This document shows, in pieces, positions 8,044 through 17,544 of a stretch of 64,000 bases of DNA. The position numbers and the translations under genes are program-made. Position 1 is the first letter of the stretch, and every line of letters starts with the position of its first letter. The notes under the pieces were generated by a model. The model saw only the letters and a program-made list of their open reading frames with translations. It had not been told where the DNA came from and made no database searches. Source of the DNA: Rhodobacter sp. TJ_12 (GTDB lineage: Bacteria > Pseudomonadota > Alphaproteobacteria > Rhodobacterales > Rhodobacteraceae); the NCBI RefSeq assembly GCF_020023995.1, contig NZ_NRRD01000004.1, forward strand, positions 162,568 through 226,567, read 5' to 3'.

Positions 8044-8990
8044 GCGGGCTGATCGACGTCATCTTGCCGGTCTTTCTGGTCATCGGCTTTGGCTATATCG
8101 TCGCGTGGAAGGGCCTTTTCTCCGAGGCAGCGGTCGAAGGTCTGATGCGTTTTGCACAAAACTTCGCCGTGCCGGTGCTTTTGGCGCGGTCGATCGCGCG
8201 GCTCGATCTGGGGGCAAGCTATGACCTTGGGCTGATGGTCAGCTTCTACGCGGGGGCGCTGATTTCCTTTGCCATTGGCGCCACGCTGGCGCGCGGGGTG
8301 CTGCGCCGCACTGGGCCCGATGCGGTGGCGATTGGCTTTGCATGCCTGTTTTCAAACTCGCTCCTATTGGGCGTGCCGATCACCGAACGCGCCTATGGGC
8401 ACGAGGCGCTTTCGGGCAATTTCGCTATTATCTCGGTGCATTCGCCGTTTCTCTACACGATCGGTATCGTGGCGATGGAATGGGTGCGCAGCCAAGGCAC
8501 CGGCGCCGGGCTTAGCCGCGTGGGGCTAAATGCGCTCATTGGTGTTTTGCGTACGCCCTTGGTGATCGGCATTCTGACGGGCTTTGCCATTCAGGCGGGC
8601 CAGCACCTGACCGGCATAGCGCTGCCCGCGCCCGTTTGGTCCGCGATGGATATGATCGCGGGCGCGGCCCTTCCTGCGGCGCTGTTCGGCCTTGGCGGCG
8701 TGTTGGTGCGCTACCGCCCCGAAGGCGACGGGCGGGCGATTGCCATGGTCACAGGGCTGTCGCTTTTGCTGCACCCCGCCATTGCCTATGGGCTGGGCCA
8801 TTTCGTCTTTGACCTTGGCGCGCCCGCTTTACGCTCGGCCACGCTGACCGCTGCAATGGCGCCCGGGGTGAATGCCTACCTCTTTGCCAATATGTATGGC
8901 ACGGCCAAGCGTGTCGCGGCCTCTTCGGTGCTGGTGGCCACGGCGTTGTCGATCCTGTCGGTCTGGGTCTGGCTCGCTATTTTGCCGTAA
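8040..8990 (+). CDS. AEC-family transporter (auxin efflux carrier type)
   Basis: 316 residues with about ten hydrophobic segments in two five-helix halves. The N-terminal DVILPVFLVIGFGYIVAWKGL is the typical start of the AEC family (Mem_trans), and the C-terminal MAPGVNAYLFANMYG matches the conserved end. Bacterial members export or import small organic acids such as malate or malonate; the substrate here is unknown. It starts in an ATGA overlap and is the last gene of the forward block that begins at 2579. Confidence 0.88.
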   Translation: MSGLIDVILPVFLVIGFGYIVAWKGLFSEAAVEGLMRFAQNFAVPVLLARSIARLDLGASYDLGLMVSFYAGALISFAIGATLARGVLRRTGPDAVAIGFACLFSNSLLLGVPITERAYGHEALSGNFAIISVHSPFLYTIGIVAMEWVRSQGTGAGLSRVGLNALIGVLRTPLVIGILTGFAIQAGQHLTGIALPAPVWSAMDMIAGAALPAALFGLGGVLVRYRPEGDGRAIAMVTGLSLLLHPAIAYGLGHFVFDLGAPALRSATLTAAMAPGVNAYLFANMYGTAKRVAASSVLVATALSILSVWVWLAILP

Positions 8991-9109
8991 CTGCGCTGAA
9001 AGCGAAAAGGGGCGCGCCCTGATCCGGCCCAGCACCTCGCTCACCGCAGCACAGGAAACGCACAGCTGTCTGTTTCCCCGATAGCGGCCCAAAGCGGGGA
9101 CGAAAACGC

Positions 9110-9168
9110 CCCCTTCGCTTCGACTTTGTGCAAATATCCTCGGGGGGTGAATTTGCGGCGACAGACGC
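9110..9168. repeat. Rhodobacterales-type intergenic repeat (AAATATCCTCGGGGG)
   Basis: The words CTTCGACTTTG and CAAATATCCTCGGGGGG in a convergent intergenic space match, from memory, a short repeat scattered between genes in many Rhodobacterales genomes. Only one copy is in the window, so repetition cannot be shown here. Confidence 0.35.
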
Positions 9169-9193
9169 AAAAAGGGGGGCAGACAGCCCCCCT
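9169..9193 (-). terminator. Terminator of the polyamine-type ABC operon
   Basis: AGGGGGGC and GCCCCCCT arms (8 bp) around AGACA, followed on the reverse strand by TTTTT. It lies 30 bases past the stop of the last permease gene, facing the convergent AEC gene. Confidence 0.75.
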
Positions 9194-9222
9194 CTTCGGT
9201 TCATCTCAACTCAGGCGGTCGC

Positions 9223-10173
9223 TTAGCTGGGCGACATGCCCCGCAGCCGCTCCGACCGGCGGCGCAGCAGCTCCACCACCGTAAGCAGGCTCACCGACAA
9301 GATCACCAACAGCGTCGCCACCGACAAGATCGCCGGGCTGATCTGTTCGCGGATGCCGTTCCACATCTGACGCGGGATCGTTTGCTGGGTGTGATCGGCG
9401 ATGAACAGCACGGCCACCACCTCATCAAACGAGGTGACAAAGGCGAACAGCCCGCCCGAAATCACGCCCGGCATGATCAGCGGCATCACAACCCGAAAGA
9501 ACGCGGTGCGCGGGTTGGCCCCGAGCGAGGCGGCCGCCCGCACCAAGGATTGGTCAAAGCCCGACAGCGTCGCCGTCACGGTGATGATCACGAACGGAAT
9601 GCCCAGCGCGGCATGCGCCAGAATGATCCCCACATAGGTGCCCGCAAGGCGGCCCCATTCAAAGCCATCCGCGCCCACCGTCGGCACCCATTGGCCCGAG
9701 TAGAAGAAGAACATCCCCGTTGCCGAAATGATGATCGGAACGATCATCGGCGAAATCAGCACGGCGGTGATCTGCTTGCGGAAGGGCATTTCCGGGCGCG
9801 TCAGACCAAGCGCGGCGATGGTGCCCAGACCTGCGGCCAAGATCGTCGCAAAGACGCCGATGATGACCGAGTTCTTGGCAGCCTGCATCCAGGCCGCATG
9901 CTGCCAGAAATCGAGCCAGAACGACATGTCGCGCGGCGCATCCGGGTCGATCATCCCGAAGGTGATCAGCTTGTCATACCACCGCATCGAATAGCCCTCG
10001 GGGTCGAAGGCAAGCATTTGCTCGGTGAAGGTAAAATAGGGCTCTGCGTTGAAGCTCAGCGGGATGATGATCAAGATCGGCGCGATCAGGAAGATGAAGA
10101 TCGCCGCGCAAAGCACGATGTAGGTGTAGTGCCACAGCTTCTCGAGCGGGCTTGCATAGACGGGAAGTGCCAT
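9223..10173 (-). CDS. ABC transporter permease, PotC type
   Basis: 316 residues with six predicted membrane helices and the BPD_transp_1 cytoplasmic loop (RAAASLGANPRTAFFRVVMPLIMPGVISGG, an EAA-like loop that contacts the ATPase). It is the last gene of a reverse operon of ATPase, binding protein and two permeases in the polyamine/opine/organophosphate (MOI) class. It lies 13 bases behind the first permease and would form the membrane channel with it. Longer than E. coli PotC (264) because of a loop around residues 45-85. Confidence 0.9.
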   Translation of the reverse strand: MALPVYASPLEKLWHYTYIVLCAAIFIFLIAPILIIIPLSFNAEPYFTFTEQMLAFDPEGYSMRWYDKLITFGMIDPDAPRDMSFWLDFWQHAAWMQAAKNSVIIGVFATILAAGLGTIAALGLTRPEMPFRKQITAVLISPMIVPIIISATGMFFFYSGQWVPTVGADGFEWGRLAGTYVGIILAHAALGIPFVIITVTATLSGFDQSLVRAAASLGANPRTAFFRVVMPLIMPGVISGGLFAFVTSFDEVVAVLFIADHTQQTIPRQMWNGIREQISPAILSVATLLVILSVSLLTVVELLRRRSERLRGMSPS

Positions 10174-10186
10174 AGGTGTCGTCCTT

Positions 10187-11452
10187 TTAGCCGAGCTTCA
10201 TCTTATCGATGCCGACGAGCTTGTCGTAGATCCAGAAGAAGATCAGCACGATCGCCAGCAGTTGCGCGGCAAGGGCGGCCGCGAGCGACCAGTTGAGCGA
10301 TTTTTGCATGTGGAAGGCGATCATGTTGGAGATCATCTGGCCATCTGCGCCACCGACCAAGGCCGGGGTGATGTAATAGCCCATCGCCAGAATGAAGACC
10401 AAAAGCCCCCCTGCCCCAATGCCCGGCAGCGTTTGCGGCACATAGACCCGACGGAACGCCGTCCAAGAGGTGGCCCCAAGCGACCGCGCGGCGCGCACAT
10501 AGCTGGGCGGGATCGTCTTCATCACCGAGTAAAGCGGCAAGATCGTGAAGGGCAGCAGAATATGGGTCATCGCGATGATCGTGCCCATCTCGTTATAGAT
10601 CATCTGTATTCTGCCCTCGTCATCGATGATGCCAAGCCAGACAAAGACATCATTGAGCACGCCTTGGCTTTGCAACAGCACCATCCATGAGGTCGTGCGC
10701 ACCAGAAGCGAGGTCCAGAACGGCAGCAGCACCAAGATCATCAGCAGCATCGCCTTGCGCATCGGCAAAGTGGCCAGAAGATGCGCGACCGGGAAGCCCA
10801 GCAAAAGGCACAGCGCGGTGATCTCAATCGACAGGATCAGCGTGCGCCCCATCAGCTTCTTATAGATCGCCTGCCCTTCATCCACCGCCGTGATTGCGCC
10901 GCTTTCGTCGCGGGTCAGGTCGTTGGCCGCAAGGTAGAAGTCAATCGTGAACGGGTTCGCCGCCGAGCGCATGGCGCGCCAAATATTCGGATCGCCCCAA
11001 TCCTCGTCGATCTCTAGGAACGCCTCTTTATAGGGCGGCTCCATCTTCTTGGCCTTGCGCGCGCCGCCGGTAAACAGCGAGCGGGTGCCAGAAATATCAT
11101 AGTTGATCCGGGTCCCCGCCTCGCCTGCCGTCTTCTGCTCGCGCATCAGAACAAGGTCCGAATGCAGCGCGGCATAGGCGCTTTCATCGATTTCCGAGCC
11201 TTTGGGATGGGTGTCGAACCATTGCACCAGTGCGGGCGCGTTCTTCGAGAACCCGTCGTTATAGACGGATTTGAACAACATCTGCCCGATGGGCACGATG
11301 AAGGTGATCATGATGAACAAAAAGAGCGGCGCAACGAGCATAAAAGCGCGACGGCGACGCACAGCAAGCGAAGCGGCAAGCGCGGCTTTAAGCGGGCGTC
11401 CGTCGGCCGTCTTCAATGGGCCGGTCGGGATATCGGAGGTTGCGTCGGTCAT
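10187..11452 (-). CDS. ABC transporter permease, PotB type, with large periplasmic loop
   Basis: 421 residues. One N-terminal helix (RRAFMLVAPLFLFIMITFIVPIGQML) is separated from the other membrane helices by about 140 residues of hydrophilic, presumably periplasmic sequence (65-205), which makes the protein far longer than E. coli PotB (275). Such extended PotB-like permeases are common in alphaproteobacterial polyamine-type systems. The EAA-like loop RAARSLGATSWTAFRRVYVPQTLPGIGAGG marks the ATPase contact. It pairs with the PotC-type permease downstream. Confidence 0.9.
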   Translation of the reverse strand: MTDATSDIPTGPLKTADGRPLKAALAASLAVRRRRAFMLVAPLFLFIMITFIVPIGQMLFKSVYNDGFSKNAPALVQWFDTHPKGSEIDESAYAALHSDLVLMREQKTAGEAGTRINYDISGTRSLFTGGARKAKKMEPPYKEAFLEIDEDWGDPNIWRAMRSAANPFTIDFYLAANDLTRDESGAITAVDEGQAIYKKLMGRTLILSIEITALCLLLGFPVAHLLATLPMRKAMLLMILVLLPFWTSLLVRTTSWMVLLQSQGVLNDVFVWLGIIDDEGRIQMIYNEMGTIIAMTHILLPFTILPLYSVMKTIPPSYVRAARSLGATSWTAFRRVYVPQTLPGIGAGGLLVFILAMGYYITPALVGGADGQMISNMIAFHMQKSLNWSLAAALAAQLLAIVLIFFWIYDKLVGIDKMKLG

Positions 11453-11510
11453 TCGGTTCCCCGGTCATGAGCGGTCACCCCACCGCGCGAAGGCGGCGGG
11501 CAGGAGGAGA

Positions 11511-11536
11511 ACGGGCGGGGTTTTTCCCCGCCCGCG
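11511..11536 (-). terminator. Stem-loop between binding-protein and permease genes
   Basis: CGGGCGGGG and CCCCGCCCG arms around a 5-base loop, 14 bases after the binding-protein stop, without a strong T-run. Stem-loops at this position commonly protect the binding-protein mRNA or reduce read-through into permease genes. Confidence 0.55.
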
Positions 11537-11549
11537 TTAGGTTAAATTA

Positions 11550-12620
11550 TCAGCTCGCCAGCCAGGCGTTGAACTTCTCGTTCAACTCGGTGTCGTGATC
11601 CGCCCAGAAGGTCGGGTCGGTCCAGATCGGCGACATCATGTTGGCCGGGTTGGTCGGCATGTAAGGCGCCATCTCGGTCTTGCCGTCTTGATAAAGACCG
11701 ACAAGCTCGTTCGACGATTTACGCGCCGGACCGTACGAGATGTATTTCGCCTGATCGGCCAGACGCTGGGTGTCGGTCGAGAAGGCCAGGAACTTCAGCG
11801 CATCTTCCTTGTTCGGCGCGCCTTTCGGGATCACCCACAGGTCGTAATCCATGTAGGAGCCGTCCCAGATCGTGCCGAAGGGTTTGCCCTCTGCGACTTC
11901 GGCGGCGAAGAAGCGGCCGTTGTAGCCATTGGTCATGACGACTTCGCCATCGGCCAGCAGTTGCGGCGGTTGCGCTCCGGCTTCCCACCAGACCACGTCA
12001 TCCTTGATCGTGTCGAGCTTGGCAAGCGCGCGCGCAACGCCTTCGTCGGTGCCCAGCACGTCATAGATGTCTTCGGGCGCGACGCCATCGGCGTAAAGCG
12101 CCAGTTCCATCGTGCGCTTGGCCGATTTCAGCAGGCCACGCTTACCGGGATAGGTTTCGGTGTCGAAGAAATCGGCAACCGTGGTCGGCGCGGTGTCGAA
12201 CTCGGTCTTGTCATAGGCGATCACGGTCGCCCAGACGATGTTCGCGACGGCGCAATCTTGAATCGCGCCCGGCACGAAATCTTCGGTCGCCGGGGTGCCA
12301 TCGGGGGCCGGCGGCAGGATCGACGGGTCGATCTCTTCCAAAAGGCCCTCATCACACATCTTGATCGCATCCGACAGTTCAACGTCGGCAAGGTCAATCG
12401 AAACGTTGTTGGCTTCGGCCTGCGCTTTCAGCGGCGAGGCGGGGTTGTCAGCATCGATCGAATTGACCTTGATGCCGGTCATTTCGGTGAACGGCTTGTG
12501 ATAGGCCTCGACTTGGCTGACGGTATAAGCTCCCCCCCAGGAAACGACGTTGATCTCGGCGGCCTGCACGGCGGCGCTTGTCGCGACCAGCGCGGTGCTG
12601 AGGATCATTAGCTTTTTCAT
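11550..12620 (-). CDS. Periplasmic polyamine-type solute-binding protein
   Basis: 356 residues. A Sec signal peptide (MKKLMILSTALVATSAAVQAAE, cleavage after QAA) precedes a class-II binding fold of the PotD/PotF kind: NVVSWGGAYTVSQ at the mature N-terminus, a middle PGKRGLLKSAKRTMELALYADG, and WWEAGAQPPQLLADGEVVMTNGYNGR. These are typical of spermidine/putrescine-like binding proteins (SBP_bac_8). It delivers the substrate to the two permeases encoded downstream. The exact ligand (putrescine, spermidine or another amine) cannot be told from the sequence. It is flanked on the mRNA by two strong stem-loops. Confidence 0.9.
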   Translation of the reverse strand: MKKLMILSTALVATSAAVQAAEINVVSWGGAYTVSQVEAYHKPFTEMTGIKVNSIDADNPASPLKAQAEANNVSIDLADVELSDAIKMCDEGLLEEIDPSILPPAPDGTPATEDFVPGAIQDCAVANIVWATVIAYDKTEFDTAPTTVADFFDTETYPGKRGLLKSAKRTMELALYADGVAPEDIYDVLGTDEGVARALAKLDTIKDDVVWWEAGAQPPQLLADGEVVMTNGYNGRFFAAEVAEGKPFGTIWDGSYMDYDLWVIPKGAPNKEDALKFLAFSTDTQRLADQAKYISYGPARKSSNELVGLYQDGKTEMAPYMPTNPANMMSPIWTDPTFWADHDTELNEKFNAWLAS

Positions 12621-12684
12621 GTAGTTGCTCCCTTGTTGGTTCTGTTGGTCCGGTGCCGCATACGGATGTTTCCCCGCTTAGCAG

Positions 12685-12710
12685 CTGATGCGGCGGGGCC
12701 GCCGCATCAG
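12685..12710 (-). terminator. Long perfect stem-loop between ATPase and binding-protein genes
   Basis: An 11-bp perfectly paired stem (CTGATGCGGCG with CGCCGCATCAG) around GGGC. No T-run follows on the reverse strand, so it may act as an mRNA-processing or stability element rather than a full terminator. Confidence 0.5.
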
Positions 12711-12733
12711 GTGGATGGTCTCTCTGTCCCTCC

Positions 12734-13837
12734 TCACATCGGATCAAGCGCGCGGGCATCATAAGGGTGCCAGCCGATCTTGATCCGCGCGCCCTCGTCC
12801 AGTTTGGTCTGGCCAAGGGCATTGCGCGATTTCATCACGAATTCCTCGCTTCCCGCAACCTTCATGCGGGTGCGGAAGATATCCCCCATATAAATCACTT
12901 CGAGCACTTCGGCGTCGATCATATGGGCGCCTTCGGGCATCAGTTCGGGCTTGAATTCGACCCGTTCAGGCCGGATCGACACAAGCGTCTTTTGCCCTTT
13001 GTGGCGAATGTTGACCGGCGTCGCGTCGATCAGCTCGCCCGTTTCCAGCCGCACAAGGCATTTCTCGCCGTCCAGTTCTTCAACGGTGCCGGGCAGCTTG
13101 TTGTTTTCACCGATGAATTGGGCCACGAAGCTGTTCTTGGGCTGTTCGTAAAGCTGATCCGGCGGGGCCAATTGCTGAATGCGGCCATCGTTGAACACCG
13201 CGACGCGGTCCGACATGGTCAGCGCTTCGCCTTGGTCGTGGGTCACATAGACCACGGTCAGGCCAAGATTTTCATGCAGGTGCTTGATCTCGAACTGCAT
13301 ATGTTCGCGAAGTTGCTTATCAAGCGCGCCCAAAGGTTCGTCCATCAACACAAGGCTGGGGTCGAACACCAGCGCGCGCGCCAAGGCGATGCGCTGTTGC
13401 TGGCCGCCCGAAAGCTGGGCCGGGCGACGGTTGGCAAAGGCCCCCATCTGCACCATGTCGAGCGCGCGCATCACTTTGGCCTCGCGCTCGGATTTGCCCA
13501 TCCCACGGACTTCCAGCGGGAAAGACAGGTTCTCCCCCACCGTCATATGCGGGAAAAGCGCATAGTTTTGGAACACCATGCCGATCCCGCGTTTGTGCGG
13601 CGGCATTTCGTTGATGTTGGTTCCATCAAGCAAAATCCGTCCGTTCGTCGCCGTCTCAAAGCCTGCCAGCATCATCAGGCAGGTGGTTTTGCCGGACCCT
13701 GACGGCCCCAGCATGGTGAGGAATTCACCCTTGGCGATTGACAGGTTCAGATCTTTCACGACCAGCGTTTCGCCGTCGTAGCTTTTCTGGACATGGTCAA
13801 ATACGACGAAACCATCGTCGGTCTGTGCAGCGGTCAA
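12734..13837 (-). CDS. potA: Polyamine-type ABC transporter ATP-binding protein
   Basis: 367 residues from a TTG start at 13837, chosen because GGGGAG lies 6 bases before it; the frame extends upstream to another TTG at 13915 that would overlap the RTX gene stop (TTGA) and give 393 residues. Walker [11 protein letters not shown]-loop [10 protein letters not shown], signature [15 protein letters not shown], Walker [13 protein letters not shown] and the switch THDQGEAL are all present, with a C-terminal TOBE domain ([18 protein letters not shown]...). It energises the importer encoded by the following three genes. Symbol by family (PotA/PotG). Confidence 0.92.
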   Translation of the reverse strand: MTAAQTDDGFVVFDHVQKSYDGETLVVKDLNLSIAKGEFLTMLGPSGSGKTTCLMMLAGFETATNGRILLDGTNINEMPPHKRGIGMVFQNYALFPHMTVGENLSFPLEVRGMGKSEREAKVMRALDMVQMGAFANRRPAQLSGGQQQRIALARALVFDPSLVLMDEPLGALDKQLREHMQFEIKHLHENLGLTVVYVTHDQGEALTMSDRVAVFNDGRIQQLAPPDQLYEQPKNSFVAQFIGENNKLPGTVEELDGEKCLVRLETGELIDATPVNIRHKGQKTLVSIRPERVEFKPELMPEGAHMIDAEVLEVIYMGDIFRTRMKVAGSEEFVMKSRNALGQTKLDEGARIKIGWHPYDARALDPM

Positions 13838-13911
13838 TGCGGGCTCCCCGTGGCTTTTTTGTGGTTCGTTTGCTCCCGTGGCGCTGACTAAAACAGCGCC
13901 GTTTGCAGAAT

Positions 13912-16900
13912 TCAACTGTCATTTCCGGCAAGTCGAAACGTAGGGACCGGTGCGACAGGTTTCGACACAAAACCGTCAAAATACGCCATGTCGCAGGCGC
14001 TGCGCGACCAGAGCACGCATGCCCTGCGATCAATTTCGCGGCGTCGCAAAAACTTTGCAGCGGGGCGCGAATAGACTTGATCCGGGGCGGCATCCCCCCA
14101 CAGCACCCCCGCCAACCGGGGCATTGCGCGAATCAAATCCACCTGCGCTGCGCGATCAAGGCTGCGCAGCCCCTGCACGCCCGGCCAAAAGCTTTCCACC
14201 CAGAGCCCTTCAACCGCAATCAGCGCGTGATGCGGCAAGAAAAGATGGTGATAAGTCACCCCCTCGTCATGCCGCACCGCCCCGCGCATCCGCCGTGCAC
14301 CGCCCCAGCCGCAAGCCGCCAAATGCCCTGCACGCGCCAAGGCCCCCGCGGCCCCTTCGGGCACAAAAACCCCGTGCAACGCCGAAAGCCGGACCGGCTG
14401 GGCATTCCCCAACCGTCCGGCTGCAATTTCAACTGGCAGGAGATTCGGGTCGTCATGCATCATTTTTGGGCTTACATGCCGCGATCCCGCCCAAATAACG
14501 GGCAACGGCGGCCCCGCTCTTGTATTGACCAAATCGCCGGGCTTCAGGCGCTCCACCGGGACCGGCCCGCGCGGCGTGGCAACCCGCGATCCGGCGACCA
14601 GACAGGGGATGCCCATCGCATGCAAAACCGGCGCACTGTCAACGCTGTCCTTCGTGATCCCCAAAAGCGTGACCGTCGTGCCATCGGGAAAGCCCAGCAC
14701 CGCATTGCCCGAGCCGTCCTGCGTAACAGAGACATCCCAGGTGGTGACCGGATTTGCGCTGAAATCCTGTAGCCCGCTCACATCTAATTGGTCGGTGGTC
14801 AGGCTGCCCGCATAGCTCAGGTCAAAATCGGCGATGAAATCGGCCCCGTCGCCATCCGCGAATGTATAGGTGTCGGCCCCCGCGCCACCGGTCATCGTAT
14901 CCGAGCCGGTCCCGCCGATCAGCGTGTCATCGCCATCATCGCCCGACAGCACATCATCATCGGCACCGCCCCAAATCAGGTCATTGCCCGCACCGCCCGC
15001 AATCGTGTCATTGCCCGCATCGCCCGCAAGCGTTTCGGCCTCGCTGCCGCCGGTAATGGAATCGTTGCCATCGCCACCCGCGATGGAATTGGCACCGGCC
15101 CCGGCGGTGATTGTATCGGCCCCCGCACCGCCATCGACCGTATCCGCGCCATCGCCGGTGGTGATGCTGTCATCGCCCGCCCCGCCCAGAATCGCGTTGT
15201 CCCCCGGCCCGCCCTGGATCGTATCGGCCCCGTCACCGCCGTCGAGCGTGTCTTTCCCGGTCGTGGTCGAGGCAATCAGCAGGTCATCGCCCGTGCCGCC
15301 CGAAATATCGTTTGACCCGGTGCCGCCGATGATCGTGTCATTGCCATCGCCGCCCGAAAGCGTGGTGTTGCCCGAGCCGCCATGGATCGAGTCATCGCCC
15401 AAGCCCCCATCGACCACATCATTGCCGCTGACGGTCAGAATCGTGTCATTGCCATCGCCGCCGGTGACCGTGTCGGCGCCAGACCCAGTGGAGATAGAAT
15501 CGCCATAATCCGAGCCGATGATGACATCGCTGCCGCCGCCCGCGTCGATATCGACCCCGTCCAAGGCCGTGCTCGCGTCGAAACTATCGGCGAAATCGGT
15601 GCCGATGACCTGCTCGATCTCCCAAAAATAATGGACCGCCGGATCGCCGTCATAGGTGATGGTGCCGGTTTCCCAGCCGGTCCAAGTGACCGTCGCGCCC
15701 GCGCCGGACAAGATGATCGTGTCGCTATCGGTGCCGCCCTCGCCCCCGTAAATAGAGGTGGCGCCATCCCCGAAGCCAAGTAAGAAAGTATCGGCATCGT
15801 CGTCGCCGTGCAGTTCGTTCAGACCGGTGCCGCCGGAAAGCGTATCGCTGCCCGCCGCGCCGTGCAGGGTGTCATTGCCCGCACCGCCCGTGATCAGATC
15901 ATCGCCGCTATTGGCCCAAACGGAATCGTCCCCATCCCCCGCATCGATCGTGTCATTGCCCGCGCCGCCGTCGATCGTGTCATTGCCCGCATCGCCATAA
16001 ATGAGGTCATCGCCCGCTTCGCCGTAAAGTCTATCATCGCCATCGCCCCCGTAGATCGTATCCGATCCGCCCCCGGTATAGACGGTGTCATTGCCACTGC
16101 CCGCATCGACGTAATTCGCCCAGGTCGCGGTTTGCACCCCGCTTAGGTCATCAATGTAGTCGTTGCCGTCACCGCCATAGACGGTGTCTTGACCCATGCC
16201 GGAATAGATCGTGTCATCCCCGGTGCCGCCCCGAATAAGATCATGGCTTGAGCCGCCAATGATACTGTCATTGCCCGCCGCCCCATCAAGCGTGAGGCCC
16301 GAACCATCGGCGCCGGCATTAATCGTGTCGCCAAGGCTTGAACCATAGATCGCCTCGATATTATCGAACTGGACACTGTTTGCGCCCTGATCGGCATGGC
16401 CGTCTTCCCAATCGGTGAAGATGACCGAAATCCCGCCCACTCCGCTGAAATAGCTGAAATCAAGCGTGTCCTCATCCACACCGCCCGCGGTGGTGGTGGT
16501 GCCGCCAAAGACCGTGTCATGGCCCCAGTTCGCTTCGAAATAGAAGCGGTCGGCATCGGCATCGCCGTAAAGGATGTCGTCGCCGGTGTTGCCTGCAATG
16601 CTATCAGCCCCGTCGCCGCCGCGCACCGTGTCACTGCCAGCGCCCGCCAAAATGACATCTGTGCCCGCGCCACCCTCTATGCTGTCATTGCCATTGCCCC
16701 CCTCGATCCAGTCATTGCCGGTGCCACCAAGGAGCGTGTCATTGCCGTCTTCGCCAAAAATCGTGTCATTATCGGCGCCGCCATCGACATAATCATTGCC
16801 ATACCCGGAATAGATCGTGTCATTGCCTGCATCGCCATAGATCGTGTCGTTCCAGACATAGCCGGTGGAGCCTGCGTAATCGTCGATGTAATCATTGCCA

Positions 16901-17544
16901 TCGCCGCCGTGGACCTCGTCACCACCGGTGCCGTATTCGATAGAATCGTTGCCTGCCCCTCCATAGATCGTATCTGACCCGGCGCCGGCGTTGATCGTAT
17001 CGTTGCCCCCGGCGGTGGTGATCGTGTCATCCCCCGCCCCCGCAAGGATCGAGTCGTTGTAATCCCCGCCCTCGATCGTATTGGCCAGATCCGGATCAAA
17101 GCTCATCGAGGCGAGCGAGACATAGGTCGGCCCATCGGTTACATCGGGCATTGAGGTCACGTGATAGGTGACACCGGGCGTCAGTGGGGCCGTGGCGACC
17201 TGCCCCACCACGACGCCATTAATTTCCAACACATAAAGCGTGATCGTAGCGCCATCCGGCGCGGTGAACACCGCGGCCTGCTCGGCGTAGATCCGCCCCG
17301 AGGTCAGCAGTGTGCCAGTGGCATCATAGATATCGGCGTTTTGCGTGAAATCGTTGCCGATTTCATCATTGGTGCTGTCGCCTTCAAGATTGGTGCCCTC
17401 GTCGTCGATCACGAAGGTCAGGCGCGAGGTATCGTAGTCCCAACTGGGGTCGATCATGAAGTTCGACCCGGTTGTGAGGGTAGACCCGCCCCCCTCGATC
17501 AGGATCTGCGCTTCATCAAAGCCTTGTATCGTGTAGATCGCCAC
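13912..17544 (-). CDS. RTX calcium-binding repeat protein with C-terminal Hint domain
   Basis: About 1210 residues from a GTG at 17544; an ATG at 17586 would add 14 poorly conserved residues. Residues ~1-160 form a unique N-terminal region (AIYTIQGFDEAQILIEG). From ~155 to ~930 there are dozens of GGxGxDxI/L nonapeptides (for example GGAGNDSI, GGDGNDYI), which bind calcium as parallel beta rolls after secretion. Two non-repeat islands break the array near residues 345-420 and 610-680. The last ~230 residues start with CLVAGSRVATPRGPVPVE, a Hint_2 domain with the nucleophilic cysteine, suggesting self-cleavage. No N-terminal signal peptide, so type I secretion is likely. No secretion genes are nearby. 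The stop overlaps the extended ATPase frame. Confidence 0.9.
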   Translation of the reverse strand: MAIYTIQGFDEAQILIEGGGSTLTTGSNFMIDPSWDYDTSRLTFVIDDEGTNLEGDSTNDEIGNDFTQNADIYDATGTLLTSGRIYAEQAAVFTAPDGATITLYVLEINGVVVGQVATAPLTPGVTYHVTSMPDVTDGPTYVSLASMSFDPDLANTIEGGDYNDSILAGAGDDTITTAGGNDTINAGAGSDTIYGGAGNDSIEYGTGGDEVHGGDGNDYIDDYAGSTGYVWNDTIYGDAGNDTIYSGYGNDYVDGGADNDTIFGEDGNDTLLGGTGNDWIEGGNGNDSIEGGAGTDVILAGAGSDTVRGGDGADSIAGNTGDDILYGDADADRFYFEANWGHDTVFGGTTTTAGGVDEDTLDFSYFSGVGGISVIFTDWEDGHADQGANSVQFDNIEAIYGSSLGDTINAGADGSGLTLDGAAGNDSIIGGSSHDLIRGGTGDDTIYSGMGQDTVYGGDGNDYIDDLSGVQTATWANYVDAGSGNDTVYTGGGSDTIYGGDGDDRLYGEAGDDLIYGDAGNDTIDGGAGNDTIDAGDGDDSVWANSGDDLITGGAGNDTLHGAAGSDTLSGGTGLNELHGDDDADTFLLGFGDGATSIYGGEGGTDSDTIILSGAGATVTWTGWETGTITYDGDPAVHYFWEIEQVIGTDFADSFDASTALDGVDIDAGGGSDVIIGSDYGDSISTGSGADTVTGGDGNDTILTVSGNDVVDGGLGDDSIHGGSGNTTLSGGDGNDTIIGGTGSNDISGGTGDDLLIASTTTGKDTLDGGDGADTIQGGPGDNAILGGAGDDSITTGDGADTVDGGAGADTITAGAGANSIAGGDGNDSITGGSEAETLAGDAGNDTIAGGAGNDLIWGGADDDVLSGDDGDDTLIGGTGSDTMTGGAGADTYTFADGDGADFIADFDLSYAGSLTTDQLDVSGLQDFSANPVTTWDVSVTQDGSGNAVLGFPDGTTVTLLGITKDSVDSAPVLHAMGIPCLVAGSRVATPRGPVPVERLKPGDLVNTRAGPPLPVIWAGSRHVSPKMMHDDPNLLPVEIAAGRLGNAQPVRLSALHGVFVPEGAAGALARAGHLAACGWGGARRMRGAVRHDEGVTYHHLFLPHHALIAVEGLWVESFWPGVQGLRSLDRAAQVDLIRAMPRLAGVLWGDAAPDQVYSRPAAKFLRRREIDRRACVLWSRSACDMAYFDGFVSKPVAPVPTFRLAGNDS

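Noticed and set aside
9052..9075. Imperfect inverted repeat GGAAACGCACAGCTGTCTGTTTCC as AEC-gene terminator or operator
   Set aside because: Mismatches in the arms and no T-run; too weak to call.
14870..17080. Tandem repeat array that could look like CRISPR
   Set aside because: The period is 27 bases in frame with RTX nonapeptides, there are no unique spacers between identical repeats, and no cas genes are nearby.
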